Shown here piece by piece: positions 25,142 through 33,637 of a DNA stretch of 64,000 nucleotides (position 1 is the stretch's first letter; every line of letters starts with the position of its first letter). This DNA is from Streptomyces venezuelae. GTDB lineage: Bacteria; Actinomycetota; Actinomycetes; Streptomycetales; Streptomycetaceae. The stretch spans positions 2,442,001 to 2,506,000 of the forward strand of contig NZ_CP029193.1 in NCBI RefSeq assembly GCF_008642355.1, read 5' to 3'. A model generated the notes under the pieces. The model was not told the DNA's origin. It searched no databases and was given only the letters and a program-made list of their open reading frames with translations. The translations under genes and the position numbers were made by a program.

Positions 25142-26500
25142 CTGGTCCGCGAAGGCGTGGTCCCGCAGCTTGTTGAGGGTCTTGGACTCGATCTGCCGTA
25201 TCCGCTCGCGCGTCACGCCGAAGATGCGGCCGATCTCCTCCAGAGTGCGGGGCCTGCCGTCCGCGAGGCCGTAGCGCAGCTGGACGACCTTGCGTTCGCG
25301 TTCGCCGAGCGTGGAGAGGACCGCTTCCAGGTGCTCGCGGAGCAGCAGGAACGCCGCCGACTCCACGGGGCTCGTGGCGTCGCCGTCCTCGATGAGGTCG
25401 CCGAGCGCGACGTCGTCCTCCTCGCCGACGGGGGCGTGCAGCGAGACGGGTTCCTGGGCCAGGCGCAGGACTTCGCTGACGCGTTCGTGCGGGAGGTCCA
25501 GGTGGGCGGCGACCTCTTCGGGCGTGGGTTCGTACCCGCGCTCCTGGAGCATGCGCCGCTGGACGCGTACGACCCGGTTGATGAGCTCCACGACGTGCAC
25601 GGGGACGCGGATCGTGCGCGCCTGGTCGGCGAGGGCGCGGGACATGGCCTGGCGGATCCACCAGGTCGCGTACGTCGAGAACTTGTAGCCGCGGGCGTAG
25701 TCGAACTTCTCGACCGCCCTGATCAGGCCGAGGTTGCCCTCCTGGACGAGGTCGAGCATGGTCAGCCCGCGCCCCACGTACCGCTTGGCGACGGAGACGA
25801 CCAGGCGGAGGTTGGCCTCGATGAGGCGGCGCTTGGCCATCCGGCCCATGACGACCAGCTTGTCGAGGTCCAGGGCGAGCTGGGAGTCCAGGTCGGGGGT
25901 GTTGCCGAGCTTCTCCTCGGCGAAGAGACCGGCCTCGACGGCGCGGGCCAGCTCCACCTCCTCGGCGGCGGTGAGCAGCGGGATCCGCCCGATCTCGCGC
26001 AGGTACTGGCGGAACAGGTCCGAGGACGGGCCGCCGGTGTCGGCGCGGCTGCGGGGCGCGGGCAGGTCGAGGATCTCGGGCGCGAGGGCTTCGGGTGTCT
26101 CAGGGGCCTCGGGAGCCTCGGGGTCCTCGGTGTCGTCCCGCGCGGCGGCCGTGTCGGGGGTCTTCCGCGCAGTCTCCGGGGCCGTTTCCTGCGTTGCCGA
26201 GGCCTCGGGGTGCCGGGCGGCCCGGCGCTGCGGCGGGACCGACTCCAGGACGTCCGTATCCGCATCCGCGCGCGGGGCGGTGTCGGTCTGGGTGAGGGTC
26301 TGGGTCTGCACGGGGGCGACCTCCAGGGTGATCGCATCTGAGGCGTGCGGCAACGGGAGAGGGACGGCGGCCTCGCCGCTGTCCGTCCCGAACACGAATT
26401 GTGGAACCGCGGGGGTCTCGGACCCGCTGTCGGCGGGTCGGCCGCGCTCCGAGGACTCAGGCACCGGAACCCAGTGTGGGGCACGACACACGGCCGCCAC
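25121..26500 (-). CDS. hrdA: RNA polymerase sigma factor, RpoD family (HrdA type)
   Basis: A 459-residue primary-like sigma factor. A disordered acidic and Pro/Thr-rich N-terminus covers residues 1-165. Region 1.2 begins at [18 protein letters not shown], region 2 has [47 protein letters not shown], region 3 [17 protein letters not shown], region 4 [28 protein letters not shown]. Streptomyces have HrdA to HrdD; position beside dnaG fits HrdA, which is dispensable in studied species. GTG start at 26500 is uncertain. A nested palindrome sits just upstream. Confidence 0.85.
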   Translation of the reverse strand: MAAVCRAPHWVPVPESSERGRPADSGSETPAVPQFVFGTDSGEAAVPLPLPHASDAITLEVAPVQTQTLTQTDTAPRADADTDVLESVPPQRRAARHPEASATQETAPETARKTPDTAAARDDTEDPEAPEAPETPEALAPEILDLPAPRSRADTGGPSSDLFRQYLREIGRIPLLTAAEEVELARAVEAGLFAEEKLGNTPDLDSQLALDLDKLVVMGRMAKRRLIEANLRLVVSVAKRYVGRGLTMLDLVQEGNLGLIRAVEKFDYARGYKFSTYATWWIRQAMSRALADQARTIRVPVHVVELINRVVRVQRRMLQERGYEPTPEEVAAHLDLPHERVSEVLRLAQEPVSLHAPVGEEDDVALGDLIEDGDATSPVESAAFLLLREHLEAVLSTLGERERKVVQLRYGLADGRPRTLEEIGRIFGVTRERIRQIESKTLNKLRDHAFADQLRGYLD

Positions 26501-26520
26501 GAGGGGCGTGCGGTGACTTT

Positions 26521-26580
26521 TTGAGTCCGGTCCGTGACCGCGTGGTTACCCGACGGGTAACCCCGGTTCCCCGAACTCAA
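26521..26580. promoter_or_regulatory. Nested inverted repeats upstream of the hrdA-like gene
   Basis: Inner perfect palindrome GGTTACCC-GAC-GGGTAACC (26544-26562) and outer arms TTGAGTCCGG (26521-26530) with CCGAACTCAA (26571-26580), nine of ten pairs matching. It lies 21-80 bases before the sigma start and 25 bases after the dnaG stop. Could be a tandem operator or a hairpin acting as attenuator/terminator between dnaG and hrdA. Confidence 0.5.
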
Positions 26581-26604
26581 TCGCCGGGGAGCCCGGTGGA
26601 CGCG

Positions 26605-28509
26605 TCAGAGTGCGTCCGCGCCCCGCTCGCGGAGCGCCTGCCCGTACTGCTGGAGGACCCACAACTCGTTCTGCACGGCGGTCAGATGCTGCGGGTCGCC
26701 GCCCGCGCCGAGGCGGGCGAGGGTGCCCTGCACGTCGCGGATGCGGCGGTCGACGGCGCGCAGCCGGACCTGCACGAGCTGGATGCCCGCGTACATCTCG
26801 TCGACGGTCTTGCGCAGGATCGCCTCGACGGCGAGTTCGGTGACCATCGCGCGGACCGCGTCGTCGGGCGCCGCCTCACGGACGCGTACGAGGTACTCCT
26901 GCGGGTCCTGTGCGCCGTACTCCGCGCCGCCCGCCTCCTCGATGGCGCGGCGCACCGCGGCGTAGGGCGGGGCGGTGAACTCGTCGACGCCGTACGCGTC
27001 GAAGGCCGGGGAGACCAACTGCGGGTACTGCAGAGCAAGTTTGATGAGCTCCCGCTCGGTGCGGTGGGCGGGGCTGCGAAGGTTGAGCGCGGGGCCGCTG
27101 AAGCCCTGCGGCGCGCTCTCGTACGCCCCCGCCGAGCGCTGGGCCGCCGGTGCGGGGGCGGGGCCCCGGCCGCCGCGGTCGCGGGCCCAGCGGGCGAGCT
27201 GGGCGACGCGCTTGACGACGAACTGGGTGTCGAGGATGCCGAGCATGCCGGCGAGCTGCACGGCGACCTCGTGCTGCGCGCCGCTGTTCTTGATGCGGGC
27301 CACGACGGGGCCCGCCTCGTCGAGGGCGGCGGCGCGGCCCGCGGGGGTCTCCAGGTCGTACCGCGCGACGATCTGGCGCAGCGCGAACTCGAAGAGCGGT
27401 GTCCGCGGTTCGACGAGCTCGGCGACGGCCGCGTCGCCCTTGGCGAGCCGCAGGTCGCAGGGGTCCATGCCGTCGGGGGCGATCGCGATGTACGTCTCGG
27501 CGGCGAACTTCTGGTCGTCCTCGAAGGCGCGCAGGGCCGCCTTCTGACCCGCCGCGTCACCGTCGAAGGTGAAGATCACGCGGGCCGAGCCGTTGTCCAT
27601 CAGGAGGCGGCGGAGGATCTTGATGTGGTCGCCGCCGAAGGCCGTGCCACAGGTCGCGATGGCGGTGGTGATGCCGGCCAGGTGGCAGGCCATCACGTCC
27701 GTGTAGCCCTCGACGACGACGGCGCGGCTGGTCTTGGCGATCTCCTTCTTGGCCAGGTCGATGCCGTAGAGGACCTGGGACTTCTTGTAGATCGCCGTCT
27801 CGGGCGTGTTCAGGTACTTCGGGCCGTTGTCGTCGTCGCGGAGCTTGCGCGCGCCGAAGCCCACCACGTCGCCGCCGATGTCGCGGATCGGCCACATGAG
27901 ACGGCCGCGGAAGCGGTCGATGGGGCCGCGGCGGCCCTCCTGGGAGAGGCCGGAGAGGGTGAGCTCCTTGTCGGTGAAGCCCTTGCCGCGCAGGAAGCGC
28001 GTGAGGTGGTCCCAGCCGGCCGGGCTGTACCCGACGCCGAAGTGCGCGGCGGCGGACTGGTCGAAGCCGCGCTCGGCGAGGAACTTCCGGCCGATCTCGG
28101 CCTCGGGGCTCTCCAGCTGGTCCACGTAGAACTGCGCGGCGATCTTGTGGGCCTCGACGAGGCGGATCCGCTCGCCGCGCTGGTGCGCGGGGTTGTACCC
28201 ACCCTCTTCGTAGCGCAGCGTGATGCCCGCCTGGGCGGCGAGGCGCTCGACCGTCTCCGAGAACGTGAGGTGGTCGATCTTCATCACGAAGGCGATCGTG
28301 TCGCCGCCTTCCTGGCAGCCGAAGCAGTGGAAGAGACCCTTGCTCGGGCTGACCTGGAAGGACGGGGACTTCTCGTCGTGGAAGGGGCACAGGCCCTTGA
28401 GGTTTCCGCCCCCCGCGTTGCGCAGCTGGAGGTAGTCGGAGACCACGGCGTCGATCGGGACCGCGTCCCGAACCGCCTTCACGTCTTCGTCATTGATCCT
28501 GCCTGCCAC
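26605..28509 (-). CDS. dnaG: DNA primase
   Basis: A 634-residue DnaG that makes RNA primers at the replication fork. Zinc ribbon at the N-terminus with Cys41, His44, Cys62 and Cys65 (CPFHDEKSPSF and HCFGC). TOPRIM catalytic domain with Glu267 and Asp271 (VVVEGYTDV) and Asp316/Asp318 (TFDGDAAGQ). The C-terminal helicase-binding part begins near residue 440 after a short linker. ATG at 28509. It precedes the sigma gene on the same strand, recalling the primase-sigma arrangement of the macromolecular synthesis operon. Confidence 0.97.
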   Translation of the reverse strand: MAGRINDEDVKAVRDAVPIDAVVSDYLQLRNAGGGNLKGLCPFHDEKSPSFQVSPSKGLFHCFGCQEGGDTIAFVMKIDHLTFSETVERLAAQAGITLRYEEGGYNPAHQRGERIRLVEAHKIAAQFYVDQLESPEAEIGRKFLAERGFDQSAAAHFGVGYSPAGWDHLTRFLRGKGFTDKELTLSGLSQEGRRGPIDRFRGRLMWPIRDIGGDVVGFGARKLRDDDNGPKYLNTPETAIYKKSQVLYGIDLAKKEIAKTSRAVVVEGYTDVMACHLAGITTAIATCGTAFGGDHIKILRRLLMDNGSARVIFTFDGDAAGQKAALRAFEDDQKFAAETYIAIAPDGMDPCDLRLAKGDAAVAELVEPRTPLFEFALRQIVARYDLETPAGRAAALDEAGPVVARIKNSGAQHEVAVQLAGMLGILDTQFVVKRVAQLARWARDRGGRGPAPAPAAQRSAGAYESAPQGFSGPALNLRSPAHRTERELIKLALQYPQLVSPAFDAYGVDEFTAPPYAAVRRAIEEAGGAEYGAQDPQEYLVRVREAAPDDAVRAMVTELAVEAILRKTVDEMYAGIQLVQVRLRAVDRRIRDVQGTLARLGAGGDPQHLTAVQNELWVLQQYGQALRERGADAL

Positions 28510-28552
28510 GTAGGAATACTACGGCTCGCCTGTGACACTCCTGTCCGGCCGG

Positions 28553-29815
28553 TCACCCCAGGAGCGACGCCAGAGGGGTCGACGGGTCCGCGAGGGCGTC
28601 CGGGTCGGGGCGCACGCCCTTGCGGATCAGCTGCTGGATGGGGTCCGTGACGTCCCACACATTCACGTTCATGCCCGCGAGGACCTCTCCGTCGCGCAGC
28701 CAGAACGCGATGAACTCGCGCTTTCCGGTGTCGCCGCGCACCACCACTTGGTCGTACGTCCCCGGAGGCGCCCAGCCCGAGTACTCCAGGCCGACGTCGT
28801 ACTGGTCGGAGAAGAAGTACGGCACGCGGTCGTACGTGACGTCCTGGCCGAGCATCGCGCGTGCGGCGGCCGGGCCTCCGTTGAGCGCGTTGGCCCAGTG
28901 CTCGACGCGGAGCCGCGTGTCGAAGAGCGCGTGGTGGACGGCGGCCACGTCGCCCGCCGCGTAGATGTCGGGGTCGGAGGTGCGCAGCGACGCGTCGACG
29001 GCGATGCCGCCGCCGGCGGCGCGGTCGACCAGGGCGAGGCCCGCGGACTCGGCGAGGGCGGTGCGGGGGGCTGCTCCGATGGCGGCGAGGACGTCGTGCG
29101 CCGGGTGCTCCTCGCCGTCGTCCGTGCGGGCGGCGAGGACCATGCCGTCCTGGCCCGCGATCTCGGTGAGGCGCGCGCCGAAGTGGAAGCGGACGCCGTG
29201 CTCGGCGTGCAGGTCGGCGAACATCTGGCCGACCTCGGGACCGAGGACGGCGTACAGCGGGGTCTGCTCGGCCTCGACGACGGTGACCTCCGCGCCATAC
29301 TCCCGGGCGGCCGCCGCGATCTCCAGGCCGATCCAGCCCGCGCCCGCGATCACGAGGTGGCCGTTGTCCCTGCCGAGGGAGGCGAGGACGTGCCGCAGGC
29401 GGTCGGCGTGCGCGAGGCGGCGCAGGTGGTGGACGCCTGCGAGGTCGGTGCCGGGAACGTCGAGGCGGCGCGGCTCGGCACCGGTGACCAGCAGGAGCTT
29501 GTCGTAGTGGATGACGGCGCCGTCACCCAGACGGACGCTCTTCGCCTCGCGGTCGATGGCGACGACGGTCTGGCCCAGGTGCAGTTCGACGTCGGCCTGC
29601 GCGTACCAGCCGGGTTCGTGGACGAAGACGCTGTCGCGTTCCTCCTTGCCGAGGAGGTACCCCTTGGACAGGGGCGGACGCTCGTAGGGGTGGTCACGCT
29701 CGTCGCCGATGAGGATCACCCGGCCGGTGAATCCTTCGGAGCGGAGCGTTTCGGCCGCCTTGGCTCCGGCCAGCCCTCCTCCGACAATGACGAACGTCTG
29801 ATCCGCGTCGACCAC
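28553..29815 (-). CDS. FAD-dependent pyridine nucleotide reductase (ferredoxin-reductase-like)
   Basis: A 420-residue flavoprotein. FAD dinucleotide fold FVIVGGGLAGAKAAETL near residues 8-24, NAD(P)H fold LVIAGAGWIGLEIAAAAREYGAEVTVVE near 145-172, second FAD motif DIYAAGDVAAV near 270, and the C-terminal reductase domain YFFSDQYDVGLEYSG. This is the pattern of putidaredoxin/rhodocoxin-type reductases that pass electrons to a ferredoxin. The GTG at 29815 is chosen because AAGGAGG lies seven bases upstream and the FAD motif then starts at the expected distance. Partner ferredoxin not in the window. A perfect inverted repeat lies just before the ribosome site. Confidence 0.9.
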   Translation of the reverse strand: MVDADQTFVIVGGGLAGAKAAETLRSEGFTGRVILIGDERDHPYERPPLSKGYLLGKEERDSVFVHEPGWYAQADVELHLGQTVVAIDREAKSVRLGDGAVIHYDKLLLVTGAEPRRLDVPGTDLAGVHHLRRLAHADRLRHVLASLGRDNGHLVIAGAGWIGLEIAAAAREYGAEVTVVEAEQTPLYAVLGPEVGQMFADLHAEHGVRFHFGARLTEIAGQDGMVLAARTDDGEEHPAHDVLAAIGAAPRTALAESAGLALVDRAAGGGIAVDASLRTSDPDIYAAGDVAAVHHALFDTRLRVEHWANALNGGPAAARAMLGQDVTYDRVPYFFSDQYDVGLEYSGWAPPGTYDQVVVRGDTGKREFIAFWLRDGEVLAGMNVNVWDVTDPIQQLIRKGVRPDPDALADPSTPLASLLG

Positions 29816-29830
29816 TTGATGCCTCCTTGC

Positions 29831-29855
29831 CCGGGGTACCGGGGATGTACCCCGG
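29831..29855. promoter_or_regulatory. Inverted repeat at the 5' end of the FAD reductase gene
   Basis: Arms CCGGGGTAC (29831-29839) and GTACCCCGG (29847-29855), perfect nine-base complement with a seven-base spacer, directly next to the AAGGAGG of the reductase. As DNA it is an operator candidate; as RNA it would fold beside the ribosome site. Confidence 0.45.
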
Positions 29856-29980
29856 AAGAACTCAGTCTTGCCACACTTGCCAACTGGGCTTGCCGCCACT
29901 GGGAGCGTCCCGCACGCGGCGTGCGGGCGGAAGGGGGCCCGCCCCCGACCGGCCACATCCCGTCACCCACGTCCCCCCGC

Positions 29981-31291
29981 TCAGGGCCTCGACGTCAGGC
30001 GGGTGTGCAGGGCGCGCGCGGCGGCGTCCGTCAAGGACGCGATCTGGTCGATCACGACGCGCCGCGCGGCACGGTCGTCGGGCGCCGCGTCGAACAGCGC
30101 GCGGAACTGCGGGTCGAGACCGTCGGGGGCGCGGGCGGTGAGCGCCTCGGCGAGCTCGGCGACGACGATGCGCTGGTCCGCGCGGAGCCGCTCCTGGGCG
30201 GGGCGCTGCATCACGTAGCGGTCGGCCACGGCCTTGAGGACCGCGCACTCGTGCCGTGCCTCGCGGGGCACGACGAGCTCGGCGGCGTACCGCGTGAGAG
30301 GGCCCTGGCCGTACCGCACGCGCGTGGCCGTCTCCGCCGCCAGACAGAAGCGGCCGATGAGCTGGCTGGTGGCGTCCTTCAGCCGGGCCTGCGCGACCGC
30401 CGATCCGTCGTACCCGTGCGGCCACCACTCCTGGTCCAGGAGGCGGTCGAGGGCCTGGGCGAGCTCTTCGGGGTCGGTGTCCTCGGGAACGTACCGCCCC
30501 AGGGCCACGGCGAAGACGTCCTGGCGCTCCGGTTCGGCGTGCAGCGCGTTCGGGTCGATGTGCCCGGCGTGCAGGCCGTCCTCGAAGTCGTGGACCGAGT
30601 ACGCGACGTCGTCCGACCAGTCCATGACCTGCGCCTCGAAGCAGGTGCGCTGCCCGGGGGCCTCCTTGCGGATCCAGTCGAAGACGGGACGGTCGTCTTC
30701 GTAGACACCGAATTTCACCGACGACGGGTCGGTGGGGTGGGCGCCGAGCGGCCACGGGTACTTGGTGGCGGCGTCGAGGGCGGCACGCGTGAGGTTGAGT
30801 CCCACGCTGACCAGTTCGTCGGTGGCCTCGGAGCGGATGAACCGCTTCGGTTCGATGCGGGTGAGCAGCCGCAGCGACTGGGCGTTGCCCTCGAAACCGC
30901 CGCAGTCCCGTGCCACTTCGTTCAGCGCCTGCTCGCCGTTGTGCCCGAACGGGGGGTGCCCGAGGTCGTGGGAGAGGCAGGCCGTCTCGACCAGGTCGGG
31001 GTCGCAGCCGAGCGCGGCGCCGAGCTCACGGCCCACCTGGGCGCACTCCAGGGAGTGCGTCAGACGCGTACGCGCACTGGCGTCCCAGGCCTGGCTGCGG
31101 GTGCCCGGCGTGACGACCTGGGTCTTGCCCGCGAGGCGGCGCAGGGCCGCGGAGTGCAGGACGCGCGCGCGGTCGCGCTGGAAGGCCGTGCGCCCCGGCC
31201 TCTTGTCGGGCTCGGTGGCCCACCGCTCCACGGCTGCTTCGTCATAGGCGCTGTACGCCTCGTATCGCGCGTTCGGTGCTGTGCCTTCCAT
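29981..31291 (-). CDS. dgt: Deoxyguanosinetriphosphate triphosphohydrolase (dGTPase)
   Basis: A 436-residue HD-domain phosphohydrolase. Metal ligands His79 (RLTHSLE), His108-Asp109 ([16 protein letters not shown]) and a conserved Asp in the [16 protein letters not shown] segment. Family members hydrolyse dNTPs, mainly dGTP, to the nucleoside and tripolyphosphate, trimming dNTP pools; the neighbouring primase fits a replication-linked role. Start ATG 31291 chosen for the conserved N-terminus ([30 protein letters not shown]). Confidence 0.93.
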   Translation of the reverse strand: MEGTAPNARYEAYSAYDEAAVERWATEPDKRPGRTAFQRDRARVLHSAALRRLAGKTQVVTPGTRSQAWDASARTRLTHSLECAQVGRELGAALGCDPDLVETACLSHDLGHPPFGHNGEQALNEVARDCGGFEGNAQSLRLLTRIEPKRFIRSEATDELVSVGLNLTRAALDAATKYPWPLGAHPTDPSSVKFGVYEDDRPVFDWIRKEAPGQRTCFEAQVMDWSDDVAYSVHDFEDGLHAGHIDPNALHAEPERQDVFAVALGRYVPEDTDPEELAQALDRLLDQEWWPHGYDGSAVAQARLKDATSQLIGRFCLAAETATRVRYGQGPLTRYAAELVVPREARHECAVLKAVADRYVMQRPAQERLRADQRIVVAELAEALTARAPDGLDPQFRALFDAAPDDRAARRVVIDQIASLTDAAARALHTRLTSRP

Positions 31292-31352
31292 GCACCGACA
31301 GTAGACGCAAGCAGTGACAAACAGGGATCTGGCCTCATGGATTCGGCCTCGG

Positions 31353-32381
31353 TCAGACGCTGCTGAGGGTGCGTCGGGAGACGGATACGGGGGCGCTGCG
31401 TGCCTGGTCGTAGCGGAGCAGGACGAGACGGGCGAGTGCGGCGTGTGGGCCGAGGGGGGCCGCGGCGATCCAGGGGGCGGCGCCCGCGCTCTGGGTGGCG
31501 AAGCGCCCGGGGGCGGTGAAGTAGGAAGCGACGGCGGTACGTGTCCGCCCTTGCGCGGCCAGCGCTTCGAGCGCTTCGGGGACGCTTCGGGGGCAGGCCG
31601 GGGTGGGTGCGGCGTAGGCGGGGACGACGGGGACACGCAGCCGTTCGGCGAGCAGCCCGGCGGCGGTCTCCGTGTCGGCGGCCGACTCCGGGTCGCGGGA
31701 GCCCGCGGCGGCGAGGACCACGGCGTGCCTGTGTCGCGCACCGACCCAGGACCCGGACCCGGCCCCGGACCCACCTCCGGCCCCGGCCCCGGCAGGTCTC
31801 TCGGGCCAGCCGGCCTGGAGGAGCCGGGCGTGCAGCGCCTCGGCGAGCAGCGGGTGGGGGCCGAGCGGGGCGGCGACGCGGGTACCGAGGTCGGGGAAGC
31901 GGGCGGCGGCGGCCGGGATGTCGCGCTTGACGTGCTGGCCCCGGGAGAGGAGGAGGGGGACGAGGACGGCTTGGCCGACGGCTCGGCCGACGGCTTGACC
32001 GGTGGCCTGGGCCGTGAGGTCCTGCAGCGTGTCGGTGAGCAGCGGTTCGTTCAGCTCGATGTGACCGAGCCGGACGGCGAGTCCGGGTCGCTGCTCGCGG
32101 ACGCGCTCGGCGAGGGCCGTGACGGTGGCGAGGGCCCGCGGGTCGCGGCTGCCGTGGGCGACCAGGACGAGGGTGGGGCGCGAGTCCGGGCTCGGGGCTG
32201 GGCTCGGGTCCGGGCGGAGGCCCGGGTGGGCGGCGCGGCGGGGGTGGCGACGACGGGTGCCGTCCGGTGAGACGAGGCTGAGCTGTGTGCCGAGCTGGCT
32301 GGAGATGCGGTCCATGATCTGCGCCGTACTGTCGAGGTGAGTGCTGCCGGACTCGTCGCGAAGAGGGTTCGACGGCGTCAT
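31353..32381 (-). CDS. Sirohydrochlorin chelatase (CbiX/SirB type)
   Basis: A 342-residue protein with two CbiX-like halves: [21 protein letters not shown] near residues 69-89 and [21 protein letters not shown] near 216-236. The first half keeps the active-site His of AHGSRDP, the second has Ala in that place. Family members insert iron or cobalt into sirohydrochlorin. In this setting iron insertion to make siroheme for NirB is likely. A Gly/Ser/Ala-rich linker ([14 protein letters not shown]) lies near 197-210. Forms the head of the minus-strand group 61 bases before dgt. Confidence 0.85.
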   Translation of the reverse strand: MTPSNPLRDESGSTHLDSTAQIMDRISSQLGTQLSLVSPDGTRRRHPRRAAHPGLRPDPSPAPSPDSRPTLVLVAHGSRDPRALATVTALAERVREQRPGLAVRLGHIELNEPLLTDTLQDLTAQATGQAVGRAVGQAVLVPLLLSRGQHVKRDIPAAAARFPDLGTRVAAPLGPHPLLAEALHARLLQAGWPERPAGAGAGGGSGAGSGSWVGARHRHAVVLAAAGSRDPESAADTETAAGLLAERLRVPVVPAYAAPTPACPRSVPEALEALAAQGRTRTAVASYFTAPGRFATQSAGAAPWIAAAPLGPHAALARLVLLRYDQARSAPVSVSRRTLSSV

Positions 32382-32719
32382 GAACCGAGGATGGCCGGGA
32401 CGTGTTGCCGGGGCGTTGCGCGGCGGTGACGACTGTTTTCACCGGGCTCACGGCGGGTGGTGGGGCGATGTCAGGGGCGGGGGGAGAGGCGGGGGGTGGT
32501 CTCGGGGGCGGGCGGGGGTGGTCTCAGGGGCAGGACGGGCGTGGTCTCAGGGGCGGGACGCGTGGTCTTCGGGGCGGTGTGGGGGTGATGTGGGGGGGGC
32601 GCGTGGGGGGTGTTTCGGGGGCACGGGTCGCTGACGTGGCCGGCGGGGCGGCTTACCGTTGAGGCATTGATCGGATCGGGGGGATCCGGCGGGACACGGG
32701 GCACGGGGGCGGATCGCCG
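32382..32719. other. 338-bp G-rich gap between divergent genes
   Basis: No gene supported. The left part holds four imperfect repeats (32497-32581) rich in GGGG runs. The right part has CTTACCGTTGAG at 32652-32663, a motif seen again at 50581. Must contain the promoters for the sirohydrochlorin chelatase and the SanA-like gene. Confidence 0.6.
32497..32581. repeat. Four imperfect 21-23 bp G-rich repeats
   Basis: Units start gtggtctcgggggcggg (32497), gtggtctcaggggcagg (32518), gtggtctcaggggcggg (32541) and gtggtcttcggggcggt (32562). Each has a GGGG run, so four-stranded DNA structures are possible on this strand. Confidence 0.75.
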
Positions 32720-33490
32720 ATGAAGAGACGTGGGGAGCTTTCGGCGCGATGGGCGGCGCGGTGGACGGGACGACCGGCGGGGCGACAGGCAGGACGCCGG
32801 GCGGGGAGGCCGCGCAGGCCCGCGTGGCTGCGGCTGCCGCGCACGCGGAAGGAACAGCGGCGGACGGTACAGGCGGTGATGGCCCTGTGCGTGCTCGCAC
32901 TGTTGCCCGCGACCTGGCTGTTCGTGTCGACGAAGGACAGGATCGGGTCGGTCGCCGATGCGCCGCGCGCACACGTGGCCGTGGTCTTCGGCGCCGGACT
33001 GTGGCAGGGCGAGCCGTCTCCATACCTGGCGCACCGGCTCGACGCGGCAGCGGAGTTGTACCGCACGGGCCGCATAGAGGTCGTGCTCGTCACGGGTGAC
33101 AACAGCCGCGAGGAGTACGACGAGCCGGACGCGATGCGCACCTACCTGAAGAAGCACGGGGTGCCGGACCGCCGGATCGTGAGCGACTACGCCGGGTTCG
33201 ACACGTGGGACAGCTGCGTGCGCGCCAAGAAGATATTCGGCGTGGACCGGGCGGTGCTGGTCAGCCAGGGCTTCCACATACGCAGGGCGGTCGCGCTGTG
33301 CGACGCCGCGGGCGTCTCGTCGTACGGGGTCGCGGTGGACGCCAAGCACGACGAGACCTGGTACTACGGCGGCGCGCGGGAGGTCCTCGCGGCGGGCAAG
33401 GCGGCGGTCGACGCGGTGTTCGAACCGGACCCGCGCTTCCTGGGGAAGCGGGAGCCGGGTGTGCCCAGGGCACTGGCCGCTCCGCGCTGA
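32720..33490 (+). CDS. SanA/YdcF-like membrane-anchored protein (DUF218)
   Basis: A 256-residue protein. Arg-rich N-terminus (residues 1-48), one membrane helix near 52-70 (VMALCVLALLPATWLFV), then a DUF218 domain: VAVVFGAGLWQGEPSPYLAHRLDAAAELYRTGRIEVVLVTGDN, DRRIVSDYAGFDTWDSCVRAKKIFG, and VSQGFHIRRAVALC. Related to SanA, which affects envelope permeability and vancomycin resistance at high temperature in E. coli. Biochemical activity unknown. ATG start without a strong ribosome site. Confidence 0.87.
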   Translation: MKRRGELSARWAARWTGRPAGRQAGRRAGRPRRPAWLRLPRTRKEQRRTVQAVMALCVLALLPATWLFVSTKDRIGSVADAPRAHVAVVFGAGLWQGEPSPYLAHRLDAAAELYRTGRIEVVLVTGDNSREEYDEPDAMRTYLKKHGVPDRRIVSDYAGFDTWDSCVRAKKIFGVDRAVLVSQGFHIRRAVALCDAAGVSSYGVAVDAKHDETWYYGGAREVLAAGKAAVDAVFEPDPRFLGKREPGVPRALAAPR

Positions 33491-33574
33491 AGCCGGGCCG
33501 CCCAAGCGGGACACGGGCACCTCGCAGTGCGGCGCGGGCGTCTCACAGTGAGCCGCGGTCCTCGCTGAGGTCGG

Positions 33575-33614
33575 CTTACCGCGTGCGTAACGCGAGCGGG
33601 TCGGGGCGTGTAAC
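33575..33614 (+). promoter_or_regulatory. GTAAC-containing region upstream of nasA
   Basis: CTTAC at 33575-33579, GTAAC at 33587-33591 and GTAAC at 33610-33614 within 63 bases of the nitrate reductase start. They resemble half-sites of GlnR boxes (gTnAC-n6-GaAAC), but the spacing is 12 and 23 rather than multiples of 11, so this is weak. Confidence 0.25.
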
Positions 33615-33637
33615 AAGTCCGGCGGAGGCTGGACCGC

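Noticed and set aside
32402..32662. Gly-rich open frame in the G-rich gap
   Set aside because: Sequence consists of repeated GGGG tracts; no start signal and no plausible protein fold.
33575..33614. Firm GlnR box before nasA
   Set aside because: Half-site spacing (12 and 23) does not follow the 11-base phasing, so only a weak regulatory entry was kept.
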